Shown: piece after piece, positions 34,137-40,698 of the stretch
Numbering within the stretch: the first letter of the stretch is position 1
How the letters are laid out: each line of letters begins with the position of its first letter
NCBI GenBank assembly: GCA_964588665.1
Contig: CAZPQQ010000023.1
Location: 1-40,698 of the forward strand
Length of the DNA: 40,698 nt
Source: UBA2160 sp964588665
Lineage (GTDB): Bacteria > Chloroflexota > Dehalococcoidia > Lucifugimonadales > UBA1123
Direction: 5' to 3'
Made by a program: the position numbers and the translations under genes
Notes under the pieces: model-generated
Databases searched by the model: none
What the model saw: only the letters and a program-made list of their open reading frames with translations
What the model was told of the DNA's origin: nothing

Positions 34137-35054
34137 ATGTCGGTCAAGTGCGGAATACAGCTAATGCACATAGTGGACTACGCCATGGACCAGCTCGAAG
34201 GGGCGGATTGGGCGAACGTTCGATCACACATCGACGCTGGCTGCGAACTGTGCCTGGAGCGGCTCCGGTCGGTACAGGGGACCGTGGCGGATGTAGAAGA
34301 GGAGGCTGCGACGGAGCAACTGTTGGCTCAACCCTTGTTGGACACACAGACGCTCCAACCGCGGATGGCTGGTGTGCGCGGTTCCGCGACACTGTCTCGC
34401 CGAAGGGTGTACGAGGCCGAGAGCAGGATTTGCATCGACCTCCAGCAGCACGAAGAACAACCAGGCTACTCGACGTTAGACGGCCAGGTGCTGGTTCGGG
34501 GCGGAGACCTGCGCGAAGTGGCACAGTCCATGGTCTACGGTGTTGTGCGGCGGGCTGAAGGGCAGATTCGGGTCGAGAGTCAGCCGGACGAAGGGGCGAC
34601 ATTCGAGATTTGCCTGCCAGCGAAGGCGGTTTTGAGCAACGAGTCTGGACTCGGTGCCGAGGAATCCGGCCCGCCGAGGGGTGTCGAGGGCGTTTTGATC
34701 GTCGAAGACGAGCCCGCGGTGCGTCAACTGACGGCCGACGTACTCAGCGGTCAAGGTTATTCGGTCATGGAGGCCGTGACCGGTCACGAGGCGCTTCGGA
34801 TCGCTCAACAAAACGGTCCAGACAGAATCGACCTCGTATTGACCGACGTTGTGATGCCCCACGTGAGCGGCCGAGAGCTCGCTGACAAGCTGCACGAGCT
34901 GTACCCGGGCATCAAGGTGCTGTTCATGTCAGGGTACCCGGACGACATGACGATAGCGCATGGCGTTTCCGGGAAATCGATTCCATTCCCGGCGAAGCCG
35001 TTCACCCCAGCCGTTGTCGCTCGGAAAGTCCGGGAAACACTGGACGCCGCGTAA
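34137..35054 (+). CDS. chimeric protein: Cys/His motif, kinase remnant, receiver domain
   Basis: A 305-residue protein. Residues 10-45 (HIVDYAMDQLEG...HIDAGCELCLERL) look like the zinc-binding head of anti-sigma factors (H31, C36, C39). Residues 124-160 (LREVAQSMVYGVVRRAEGQI...EGATFEICLP) are the tail of a histidine-kinase ATPase domain with a damaged G2 box. The receiver domain (about 186-303) is complete: E190/D191, D237 (LVLTDVVMP), K287 (PAKPFTP). The front of the kinase is lost and perhaps replaced by the zinc head. ATG 34137 is chosen; the frame is open from GTG 34029. Confidence 0.62.
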   Translation: MSVKCGIQLMHIVDYAMDQLEGADWANVRSHIDAGCELCLERLRSVQGTVADVEEEAATEQLLAQPLLDTQTLQPRMAGVRGSATLSRRRVYEAESRICIDLQQHEEQPGYSTLDGQVLVRGGDLREVAQSMVYGVVRRAEGQIRVESQPDEGATFEICLPAKAVLSNESGLGAEESGPPRGVEGVLIVEDEPAVRQLTADVLSGQGYSVMEAVTGHEALRIAQQNGPDRIDLVLTDVVMPHVSGRELADKLHELYPGIKVLFMSGYPDDMTIAHGVSGKSIPFPAKPFTPAVVARKVRETLDAA

Positions 35055-35393
35055 GGCAGACTGCCTCGGATGTCTCATCGGGCGCCCGACGCGACTCGGT
35101 GCCATCCAATTGCACCGCCACGCCAACATCATGGCGACTCGTGCGCGCCCTGACGTCAGGCGGTCGCTCCCGAGTCCGCGTGCTCCCTCATAGCGCGCGC
35201 TAACCGGCGCGGTGTGTTACTCTTTTCTGCCAGACGCCCACGGCGCTCTGAGTCGCAAGAAGTACACCATGTCGGCCACGAGACGACGGCGGGGCCGGAG
35301 ATCGCGTTTCGCGTGAGTAAAGCGAAGTGATCACGACTCGGTACGTCGCTCTGCGGGCCAATTATCTTTGTCATGGGGGAATCTAGGCGGGCA
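35055..35393. other. intergenic region
   Basis: About 340 bp without a supported gene. It separates the remnants from the phosphoesterase and should carry the promoter of the latter; nothing specific is visible. Confidence 0.35.
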
Positions 35394-36101
35394 ATGGCTA
35401 TCGACAACAAAAGACATATTCGTCTACTGCACATGTCAGACGTGCATATCGGAACCGACATCTACACTGGTGAAGCGCTCAGCGGGTTGGACGCGGCGCT
35501 CACACTGGCAGACTCCTCACAGGCCGACGCGATCCTCGTCGCCGGAGATCTTTTCGACCACCACCGAGTGCCCACGGAGACGGTTGACCAAGTGATGAAC
35601 GCCCTGGCTGGCTCAGGGAGGCCTGTAGTCGTGCTGCCCGGGAATCACGACACGGTGCTTACGAAAGGCCTGTGGTCCGGCGAGGCGCCGGACGGGGTCT
35701 CGATCTTGATGGAAGCCGAAGGAGAGACGCTGGTCTTGGATGAGCTGGGACTCGCAGTGTGGGGCCGGCCGGTCTACGACCACAATCCCGAGTTTCGCCC
35801 GCTGGAGGGCATGCCCCCGAGGCCGCAGGACGGCTGGTACGTTTCGATGGCACACGGGATCGTGATGGACTTTGAAGAGGCGACGTGGCGTTCGTCGCCG
35901 ATCTTCCTGGATGAGATAGCCCAGGCGCCCTGCGATTACATCGCGCTCGGTCACGTCCACGTCTACCGCGACGTGTCCCAAAACGGCGTCCCTGCCTTCT
36001 ACTCCGGCGCCCCGTCAGGTGCGTTGAAACGTGGCGTCGCGTTGGTCGATATGGACCCGGAAACCGGGGTGTCGGTGACGCCTCTGGAGATCACCGAGTA
36101 G
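35394..36101 (+). CDS. calcineurin-like metallophosphoesterase, SbcD/YfcE-like
   Basis: A 235-residue phosphoesterase. All metal motifs are there: MSDVHIG (D16, H18), AGDLFDHH (D52), LPGNHD (N84, H85), MAHG, and ALGHVHVY. Two metals would be bound. Length and GNHD spacing resemble the catalytic part of SbcD/Mre11 nucleases, but the capping domain and an SbcC partner are absent. Start at 35394 or 35373. Cytoplasmic phosphodiesterase or nuclease activity is expected. Confidence 0.8.
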   Translation: MAIDNKRHIRLLHMSDVHIGTDIYTGEALSGLDAALTLADSSQADAILVAGDLFDHHRVPTETVDQVMNALAGSGRPVVVLPGNHDTVLTKGLWSGEAPDGVSILMEAEGETLVLDELGLAVWGRPVYDHNPEFRPLEGMPPRPQDGWYVSMAHGIVMDFEEATWRSSPIFLDEIAQAPCDYIALGHVHVYRDVSQNGVPAFYSGAPSGALKRGVALVDMDPETGVSVTPLEITE

Positions 36102-36183
36102 ACGGCTTCTCGGCGGTGGCCGGTCTACTCGCGTGAGAAGCGGCACGGGCGGCCTCGGCGTCTGGCGAAGGCCAGCGAGACGC

Positions 36184-36804
36184 TCAATGGCGTGGCAGGA
36201 GGTCTGAATCGGCGCAGATTTCGTCGAGCCACATCGCCAGATCGAACCCAAGGAACTCGATGCCGGGCGCGAACACTGTGTTTCGGCTGACCTCGATCTG
36301 CTGTCCACGGGCGTCGAACGAAGCAAACCTCTTGCAGGTCCAGGAGCCGTCATCGTTTCGCCGGAACAATTCGCAGACAGACTCGCCTTCCGAGTCCACG
36401 ACTGCTCCGGAATCTGCGCTGCCGGCAGCCTCGCCGACGGAGAGCTGCATGGTAGGCGGCGCGGCAGCGCCGAGGCCAACCACTTCTTCCTCGAAGAACT
36501 CCCAGTCGGTGCCGCTCGCGGCGCTGCCCAACTGGATGCGTTCTCCGTTCGCCAACGCCTGCGGCTCCTGGCCGATCTTCTCGCCATCGACAAACGTGCC
36601 GTTCGCGCTGCCCAGATCCTGGATCCAGAAGCCCTGAGCGTTGCGGAAGATTCTGGCGTGTTTGCGAGAGACGGCGGGATGCTCCTCCACGATGTCATTC
36701 GTGGCATCTCGGCCCATTGTGGTGATGGTCGCCGTCAGAGATACTCCGCACCCATCGAAAGGGCCGCCGCGGACGCGTAGTTTCGACCTGGAGGACATGT
36801 TCAT
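36184..36804 (-). CDS. FHA-domain protein
   Basis: About 206 residues. The FHA fold is seen in MGRDATNDIV, AVSRKHARIF and DLGSANGTFVDGEKI, the phosphothreonine-binding loops, near the N-terminus. The C-terminal half (after about residue 120) is acidic with a CELFRRNDDGSWTC stretch of unknown fold. It probably binds phosphorylated proteins of a Ser/Thr kinase system; no kinase gene is near. Start ATG 36804 preferred over the TTG at 36816. Confidence 0.8.
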   Translation of the reverse strand: MNMSSRSKLRVRGGPFDGCGVSLTATITTMGRDATNDIVEEHPAVSRKHARIFRNAQGFWIQDLGSANGTFVDGEKIGQEPQALANGERIQLGSAASGTDWEFFEEEVVGLGAAAPPTMQLSVGEAAGSADSGAVVDSEGESVCELFRRNDDGSWTCKRFASFDARGQQIEVSRNTVFAPGIEFLGFDLAMWLDEICADSDLLPRH

Positions 36805-36989
36805 CGTGACTGCCAATCTAATCCCGAACCGACAGCAGAAGCGCGACGCAATACACCCCGGTCGAGGGATGCCAAGATTGTTGCGTCTCAGATACTTAGA
36901 GGGTAACCACGACCAAACTTGTTGTCAATCACTGGGGCGCGCCCGCTTTTTGCTGGCGGTTTGGGGTCGCCAGGGACGACCTCAAACTG
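36805..36989. other. intergenic, no gene seen
   Basis: About 185 bp between the FHA gene start and the end of the CoA-transferase gene, both leftward. It must contain the FHA promoter; nothing distinct stands out. Confidence 0.35.
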
Positions 36990-38234
36990 TCAGGCGATGA
37001 CGCCTTCTACGTATCCCGCGGTGATCTCGTCGTCGGTCAGGTCGAGCATTTCGCGGAAGAAGTACTCGTTGTGTTCACCTAGGAGTGGCGCGGGTTTGAC
37101 CTCCAGCGGCGTGGCCGAGAGATCGAATGGCGGGCCGTCGTACACCGTCGGACCGGTCTCGGCGTGATCCACCCGCCGGTAGTGTCCGGTCGCCGCCATT
37201 TGAGGATCGGTGTCCATGAGATCCTTGGAGTTTTGCACGACGCCCGCGGCGACTCTGGCTTTCTGGAGACGGAGCATGATGTCTTCGGCGAGCAGCTCTT
37301 CGGTCCAGGAGCCGATCAGGGCGTCGAGCTCATCCTCATGCCGCTTCCTGGCCTCGAACGTGCGGAAGCGCGGATCGTCGGCCAACTCGCGGCGATCCAA
37401 CACGGAGCACAGGCTCCTCCACTCCTCGTCGTTGGTCACTGAGATGGCGCACCAACGGTCTTCAATTCTGTCGGTCAGCGGAACGGATTGGCATGGGTAG
37501 ACGCCCTGGGGCGCCGCGTTTTCAGAGCGGTTGCCAGTGCGGTTGCGGTTCCGACCCAGGGCCGTGTACTCGAGGACGGCCGTTCCGGTCATGTGGACGA
37601 TCGACTCGTACTGCGCCATGTCGATGTACTGGCCGCGACCGGTGCGCCTGCGGTGGTGGAGCGCCGTCACGATCGCGAACGCCGACTGGTGAGGGTTGGT
37701 GACGTAATCGGTGAACGCTTGGGCAGGGTTGATCGGCGCCGCGTCCGGGTAGCCGGAAAGGTGGTGCATTCCGGACATGGCCGCCGCCATCGGACCGTGG
37801 CCTTTGACGTGTCTCCAGGGGCCGGTCAACCCCGTGAGCGAGTGGCTGACCATGATGATGTCGGGTCTGAGCTTCCGCAGCGTTTCATAGCCGAAGCCCA
37901 TCCGCTCAAAAGTGCCCCCGCTGAAGTTCTCAACTACGACGTCCGCGAGCGGAACCAGGCGCAGCGCGATCTCCTTCCCCATGGGATGGCGTAGGTTGAG
38001 GGAGATCGAGAGCTTGTTGGAATTGAAGTTGTTGAACCAGGCGCTGGTGTTGAAGCTGCCTTCGCCGCCGGGAACGACGGGCGGCATCTGGCGCGCGCCG
38101 TCATGTCGGGTCGAGGACTCGATTCGGACGACCTCAGCGCCGCCCCACGCCAGCATGCGGGCGGCGAGCGGTGCCACCGCCCTCCACCCGAAGTCCAATA
38201 CTCTTACGCCTTCAAGAGGCATCCTCGCGGACAT
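36990..38234 (-). CDS. CaiB/BaiF-type (class III) CoA-transferase
   Basis: A 414-residue class III CoA-transferase. MPLEGVRVLDFGWRAVAPLA, GGAEVVRIE, LNLRHP and VVVENF are the usual N-terminal motifs; the catalytic Asp is D176 in AFTDYVTNP. It transfers CoA between carboxylic acids through an aspartyl-CoA thioester. Substrate unknown. GAGGAC before the ATG. It follows the second CoA-transferase gene after 41 bp, so both likely belong to one operon and may form a heteromer. Confidence 0.87.
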   Translation of the reverse strand: MSARMPLEGVRVLDFGWRAVAPLAARMLAWGGAEVVRIESSTRHDGARQMPPVVPGGEGSFNTSAWFNNFNSNKLSISLNLRHPMGKEIALRLVPLADVVVENFSGGTFERMGFGYETLRKLRPDIIMVSHSLTGLTGPWRHVKGHGPMAAAMSGMHHLSGYPDAAPINPAQAFTDYVTNPHQSAFAIVTALHHRRRTGRGQYIDMAQYESIVHMTGTAVLEYTALGRNRNRTGNRSENAAPQGVYPCQSVPLTDRIEDRWCAISVTNDEEWRSLCSVLDRRELADDPRFRTFEARKRHEDELDALIGSWTEELLAEDIMLRLQKARVAAGVVQNSKDLMDTDPQMAATGHYRRVDHAETGPTVYDGPPFDLSATPLEVKPAPLLGEHNEYFFREMLDLTDDEITAGYVEGVIA

Positions 38235-38275
38235 GTCCTCGCCTTTCTGACTGCTGTTGAGTTGCGATGCGACGG

Positions 38276-39523
38276 CTAGATGATCCGCTGGCGCCTCAGA
38301 CGCTCAATTTCGTCTTGGCTGAGGTCGAGCGCCTCTTGGTACACCTCGTCGTTGTGTTGGCCGAGCTCAGGGGCTCGTCGTCGGAGCTCCCAGGGGCTTT
38401 CGGGAAGCCGGAAGGGCGCTCCGAGGTATCGGATTGGTTCTTCGATACCCGGGTGCTCAACGTCCACGAAGAAGCCACGATCTATGAGCTGCGGCGAGGT
38501 GGCCACGTCTTCGGGGGTGTCAGTTGGAACGGCGAAAACCTGCTTTTCGCGGTCGAAGGCCATCTCGAGCAGCTCGCGGCGCGTGTAGTGGGAGAAGAAC
38601 TCGATCACGAGGTCTTCGAACCGTTGTCGTTCGACGAGGTCCTCGCGGACCAATGCAGCATCGAGCCAGCGCGGATCGAACCGTTCCCCGAATCCACGCT
38701 CGGCCATCAGTTCCTGTACGGCTTCCATGCTGGTGCCCGGCGCGGCGGCTATGAAGAATACGTATCCGTCTTTGCACGGAAGCACCGCTCGGACCTGTCC
38801 CCTGCCTCGCTGGAACATGTCGCCTCTGTGCAGCACCTCGCCGAGGACGTCGTATGTCGGTATCGCGTTGCCCGCGCCAAGGGACATCGACCGTTGCATC
38901 GACACGTCGACCTGCTGCCCTTCGCCGGTGAAATCTCGAGACGTCACTGCCAGCATGGTGGCGTTGGCGGCGAATATCGCCGCGGACCAGTAGGCGGATT
39001 CGGTGGCGATCAAATATGGCGCACGCTCGTTGAAGCCGACCTGCTGCATCACTCCGCTCATGGCCTGCCCGACGATGTCTGGGCCTTTGAAGTTACTGTA
39101 CGGTCCGTTCTGGCCGAAGGGGGTGACCGAGGTCAGGATGAAGCCTGGGTTGAGTGCGTGAAGCGTCTCGAAGTCGAGGCCCCGGTCCGCCAGATAGCCG
39201 GGGACGAAGCTTTCAACTCCGATGTCGGCCCACTCGACCAGGCGCTTGAACAACTCCTGGCCTTCGGGTTGTTCCAGGTCGAGCGTGATTCCCCGCTTGC
39301 TGGTGTTGAAGTGCCACCAGTACAGGCTCTTTTCAGGATGTGGTTCGTCACCGTAAAACGGCGCGATCTCACGCATCGAGTCCCCGGCGGGCGGTTCGAT
39401 GCGAAGAACGTCGGCGCCGAGGTCGGCCAGCAGTTTGGTGCAGTAGACGCCGATGGGTCCGGCGAGATCGAGCACCTTGAGGTCGGTCAGCGGTCCGGGT
39501 CTTCTGCTGCCAGGTTGTGTCAT
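38276..39523 (-). CDS. CaiB/BaiF-family CoA-transferase with Glu at the catalytic Asp position
   Basis: A 415-residue paralogue of the next gene. LKVLDLAGPIGVYCTKLLADLGADVLRIEPP and GVESF match the family. The position of the catalytic Asp (D176 in the neighbour) is Glu here (E175 in LIATESAYWS). Either it uses Glu, or it is the non-catalytic partner of a pair. AGGAG stands 9 bp before the ATG. It is the first gene of the pair. Confidence 0.83.
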   Translation of the reverse strand: MTQPGSRRPGPLTDLKVLDLAGPIGVYCTKLLADLGADVLRIEPPAGDSMREIAPFYGDEPHPEKSLYWWHFNTSKRGITLDLEQPEGQELFKRLVEWADIGVESFVPGYLADRGLDFETLHALNPGFILTSVTPFGQNGPYSNFKGPDIVGQAMSGVMQQVGFNERAPYLIATESAYWSAAIFAANATMLAVTSRDFTGEGQQVDVSMQRSMSLGAGNAIPTYDVLGEVLHRGDMFQRGRGQVRAVLPCKDGYVFFIAAAPGTSMEAVQELMAERGFGERFDPRWLDAALVREDLVERQRFEDLVIEFFSHYTRRELLEMAFDREKQVFAVPTDTPEDVATSPQLIDRGFFVDVEHPGIEEPIRYLGAPFRLPESPWELRRRAPELGQHNDEVYQEALDLSQDEIERLRRQRII

Positions 39524-39807
39524 GTGGGGCTACTCCTGTGGCGTGTCGGTGCATGCCGTGCGCATGTCCGATACAGCGAAACGGTAGCATCGAGTCGGTG
39601 AAGGGTCAACCATGAGGCGGCGGCGCAATGATCGTAGCGAAGTGGTTGTAAGGCAGTTGGCGGCCGCAGGGACTCAAGGGACGGAAGGAGGGACGCGCGA
39701 CTCTCTTGCGAGACTGACGAGTGAGTGGTACAAAGGTGCTAGACGGGCGTGTCGATGACGCCTCGTTGTCTGAGTGCCAACCACAAAAACGGAGAGTCCG
39801 AACCGAT

Positions 39808-40587
39808 ATGAAATTCGTTATGGTCGCCTGTGACGTGATGCACCGAGAGATCTCTTACTGCGTGTCTCGATCGAAGGCCATCGTGGACGTGAGGTTCATG
39901 AAAAAGGGCCTGCACGACATCGGGCAGCAGGGGATGTTCGGGAGTCTGCAAGAGGAGATAGACCGGATACCCCGCGGCGAATACGATGCGGTTCTGCTCG
40001 GCTACGGCCTGTGCAACATGGGCATCCGCCAGCTCTATTGCGAACACCTGCCTTTGGTCGTGACCAGGGCCCACGACTGCATAACGATGTTGCTGGGCTC
40101 GAAGGAAAGGTACCAAGAATATTTCGACGAAGAACCCGGGACCTTTTACAGGTCCACGGGATGGATCGAACGCGACAGTCCGCAAATCGGACCCGACGGA
40201 AAGCCCTTGAGCGTGATGACGCAGTTGGGCTTCAACCAAACTTACGAGGAGTTGCTCACCAAATTCAACCCGGACAACGCCCGATACATCTTTGAGACGA
40301 TGAACGAGTGGGCTGATGCGACCAACTACACGAGACTGGCCTACATCGACATGGGCATAGGCGAATTTCCGTTGCTGGAGAGGCAGGCGAAAGACGAGGC
40401 GGAGGAGAAGGGATGGCGATACGAACCGATGCAAGGGGACATCAGCCTGCTTCAGAGTCTCGTGGACGGCGAGTGGGACCCCGACAAATTCCTGGTCGTC
40501 CCGCCGGGACAAACGATCATGCCGACCTATCAGGAAGACATCGTACGGGCCGAAGAGCGCGGTGCGGGTTCGCCTGAGGCGCAATGA
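39808..40587 (+). CDS. DUF1638-family protein
   Basis: A 259-residue protein. MKFVMVACDVMHREISYCV, LLGYGLCNMGIRQL and TRAHDCITMLLGSKERY match the conserved, cysteine-containing blocks of DUF1638. The cysteines around 8, 18, 71, 78 and 92 could bind metal. No function is established that I can state with confidence. The start at 39808 is chosen because the conserved part begins there. Single gene, divergent from the CoA-transferases, ending 59 bp before the right IS-like end. Confidence 0.7.
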   Translation: MKFVMVACDVMHREISYCVSRSKAIVDVRFMKKGLHDIGQQGMFGSLQEEIDRIPRGEYDAVLLGYGLCNMGIRQLYCEHLPLVVTRAHDCITMLLGSKERYQEYFDEEPGTFYRSTGWIERDSPQIGPDGKPLSVMTQLGFNQTYEELLTKFNPDNARYIFETMNEWADATNYTRLAYIDMGIGEFPLLERQAKDEAEEKGWRYEPMQGDISLLQSLVDGEWDPDKFLVVPPGQTIMPTYQEDIVRAEERGAGSPEAQ

Positions 40588-40645
40588 CGCGGTAACCACT
40601 CTGTGTGGATTGGCCCGGTGCAGGAAACGGCTGCGCCGAGTCGGC

Positions 40646-40698
40646 TGTTGGCTGTCAGCCCAAATGGGACAGATTGTTAATAGAGACTTTGAGCTGAT
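40646..40698. mobile_element. IS-like terminal end at right window edge
   Basis: TGTTGGCTGTCAGCCCAAAT followed by gggaca (40646-40671) is the terminus; the inner sequence continues to the window edge with AGAGAC shared with the left end. The element body lies to the right, outside the window. See the partner end at 1-52. Confidence 0.5.

Noticed and set aside
38267..39601. 444-residue plus-strand frame opposite the second CoA-transferase gene
   Set aside because: It is an antisense shadow of a clearly recognised gene, kept open by GC-rich codon use.
39739..40599. 286-residue minus-strand frame opposite the DUF1638 gene
   Set aside because: Antisense shadow; the plus-strand protein matches a known family and the minus-strand one does not.

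Overview
The window looks like a GC-rich chromosomal segment of a free-living, probably aerobic bacterium. The gene set points to Chloroflexota of the Dehalococcoidia/SAR202 kind: several CaiB/BaiF CoA-transferases, DinB, VOC and OsmC proteins, a short MetE-like methyltransferase, a DUF1638 protein, a cbb3-type oxidase, and interspersed repeats built around the word TTCGACAGGCTCAG. This placement is inference from content; there is no rRNA or other marker gene. I found no tRNA, rRNA or CRISPR array. One run of 100 N (14851-14950) interrupts a gene. Both window ends carry related IS-like terminal repeats pointing outwards, as if the contig broke at repeated insertion sequences.

Layout. 1-0.57 kb: a DNA methyltransferase cut off by the left IS end. 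0.7-6.7 kb (minus strand): a molybdenum-cofactor-sulfurase-like class V aminotransferase, a thiamine-diphosphate enzyme, a repeat island, DinB, an unknown protein and a carboxymuconolactone-decarboxylase-like protein. 7.0-11.15 kb (minus): a tight run of MetE-like methyltransferase, OsmC, CcoN, CcoO, CcoS (a 57-residue gene) and a small CcoP-anchor-like membrane protein without haem motifs; no haem-bearing CcoP is present. 11.5-15.3 kb: a CRP-like palindrome before a zinc-ribbon gene, then two SAM methyltransferases interleaved with two OsmC paralogues. 15.5-17.4 kb (plus): SMP-30/gluconolactonase and an alpha/alpha-toroid protein. 17.4-20.6 kb: a two-domain VOC protein, a lipoprotein with ricin-B-like features, a second repeat island with a 180-bp MITE-like element, and a MOSC protein. 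20.8-26.4 kb: an M28 peptidase, a frameshifted gamma-glutamyltransferase, an eroded histidine-kinase/receiver protein, and an SQR-like flavoprotein with a small partner. 26.6-33.1 kb (plus): AddB and AddA, overlapping by 4 bp, a complete double-strand-break processing helicase-nuclease. 33.2-35.1 kb: remnants (the end of a subtilase and a second kinase/receiver chimera). 35.4-40.6 kb: SbcD-like phosphoesterase, FHA protein, two CaiB/BaiF CoA-transferases and a DUF1638 protein.

Most genes are ordinary accessory metabolism. The best leads are the cbb3 operon without a haem-bearing CcoP, the stepwise loss of catalytic cysteines across three OsmC paralogues, the MITE-like element with nested repeats, and two independent kinase remnants that keep an intact receiver domain.
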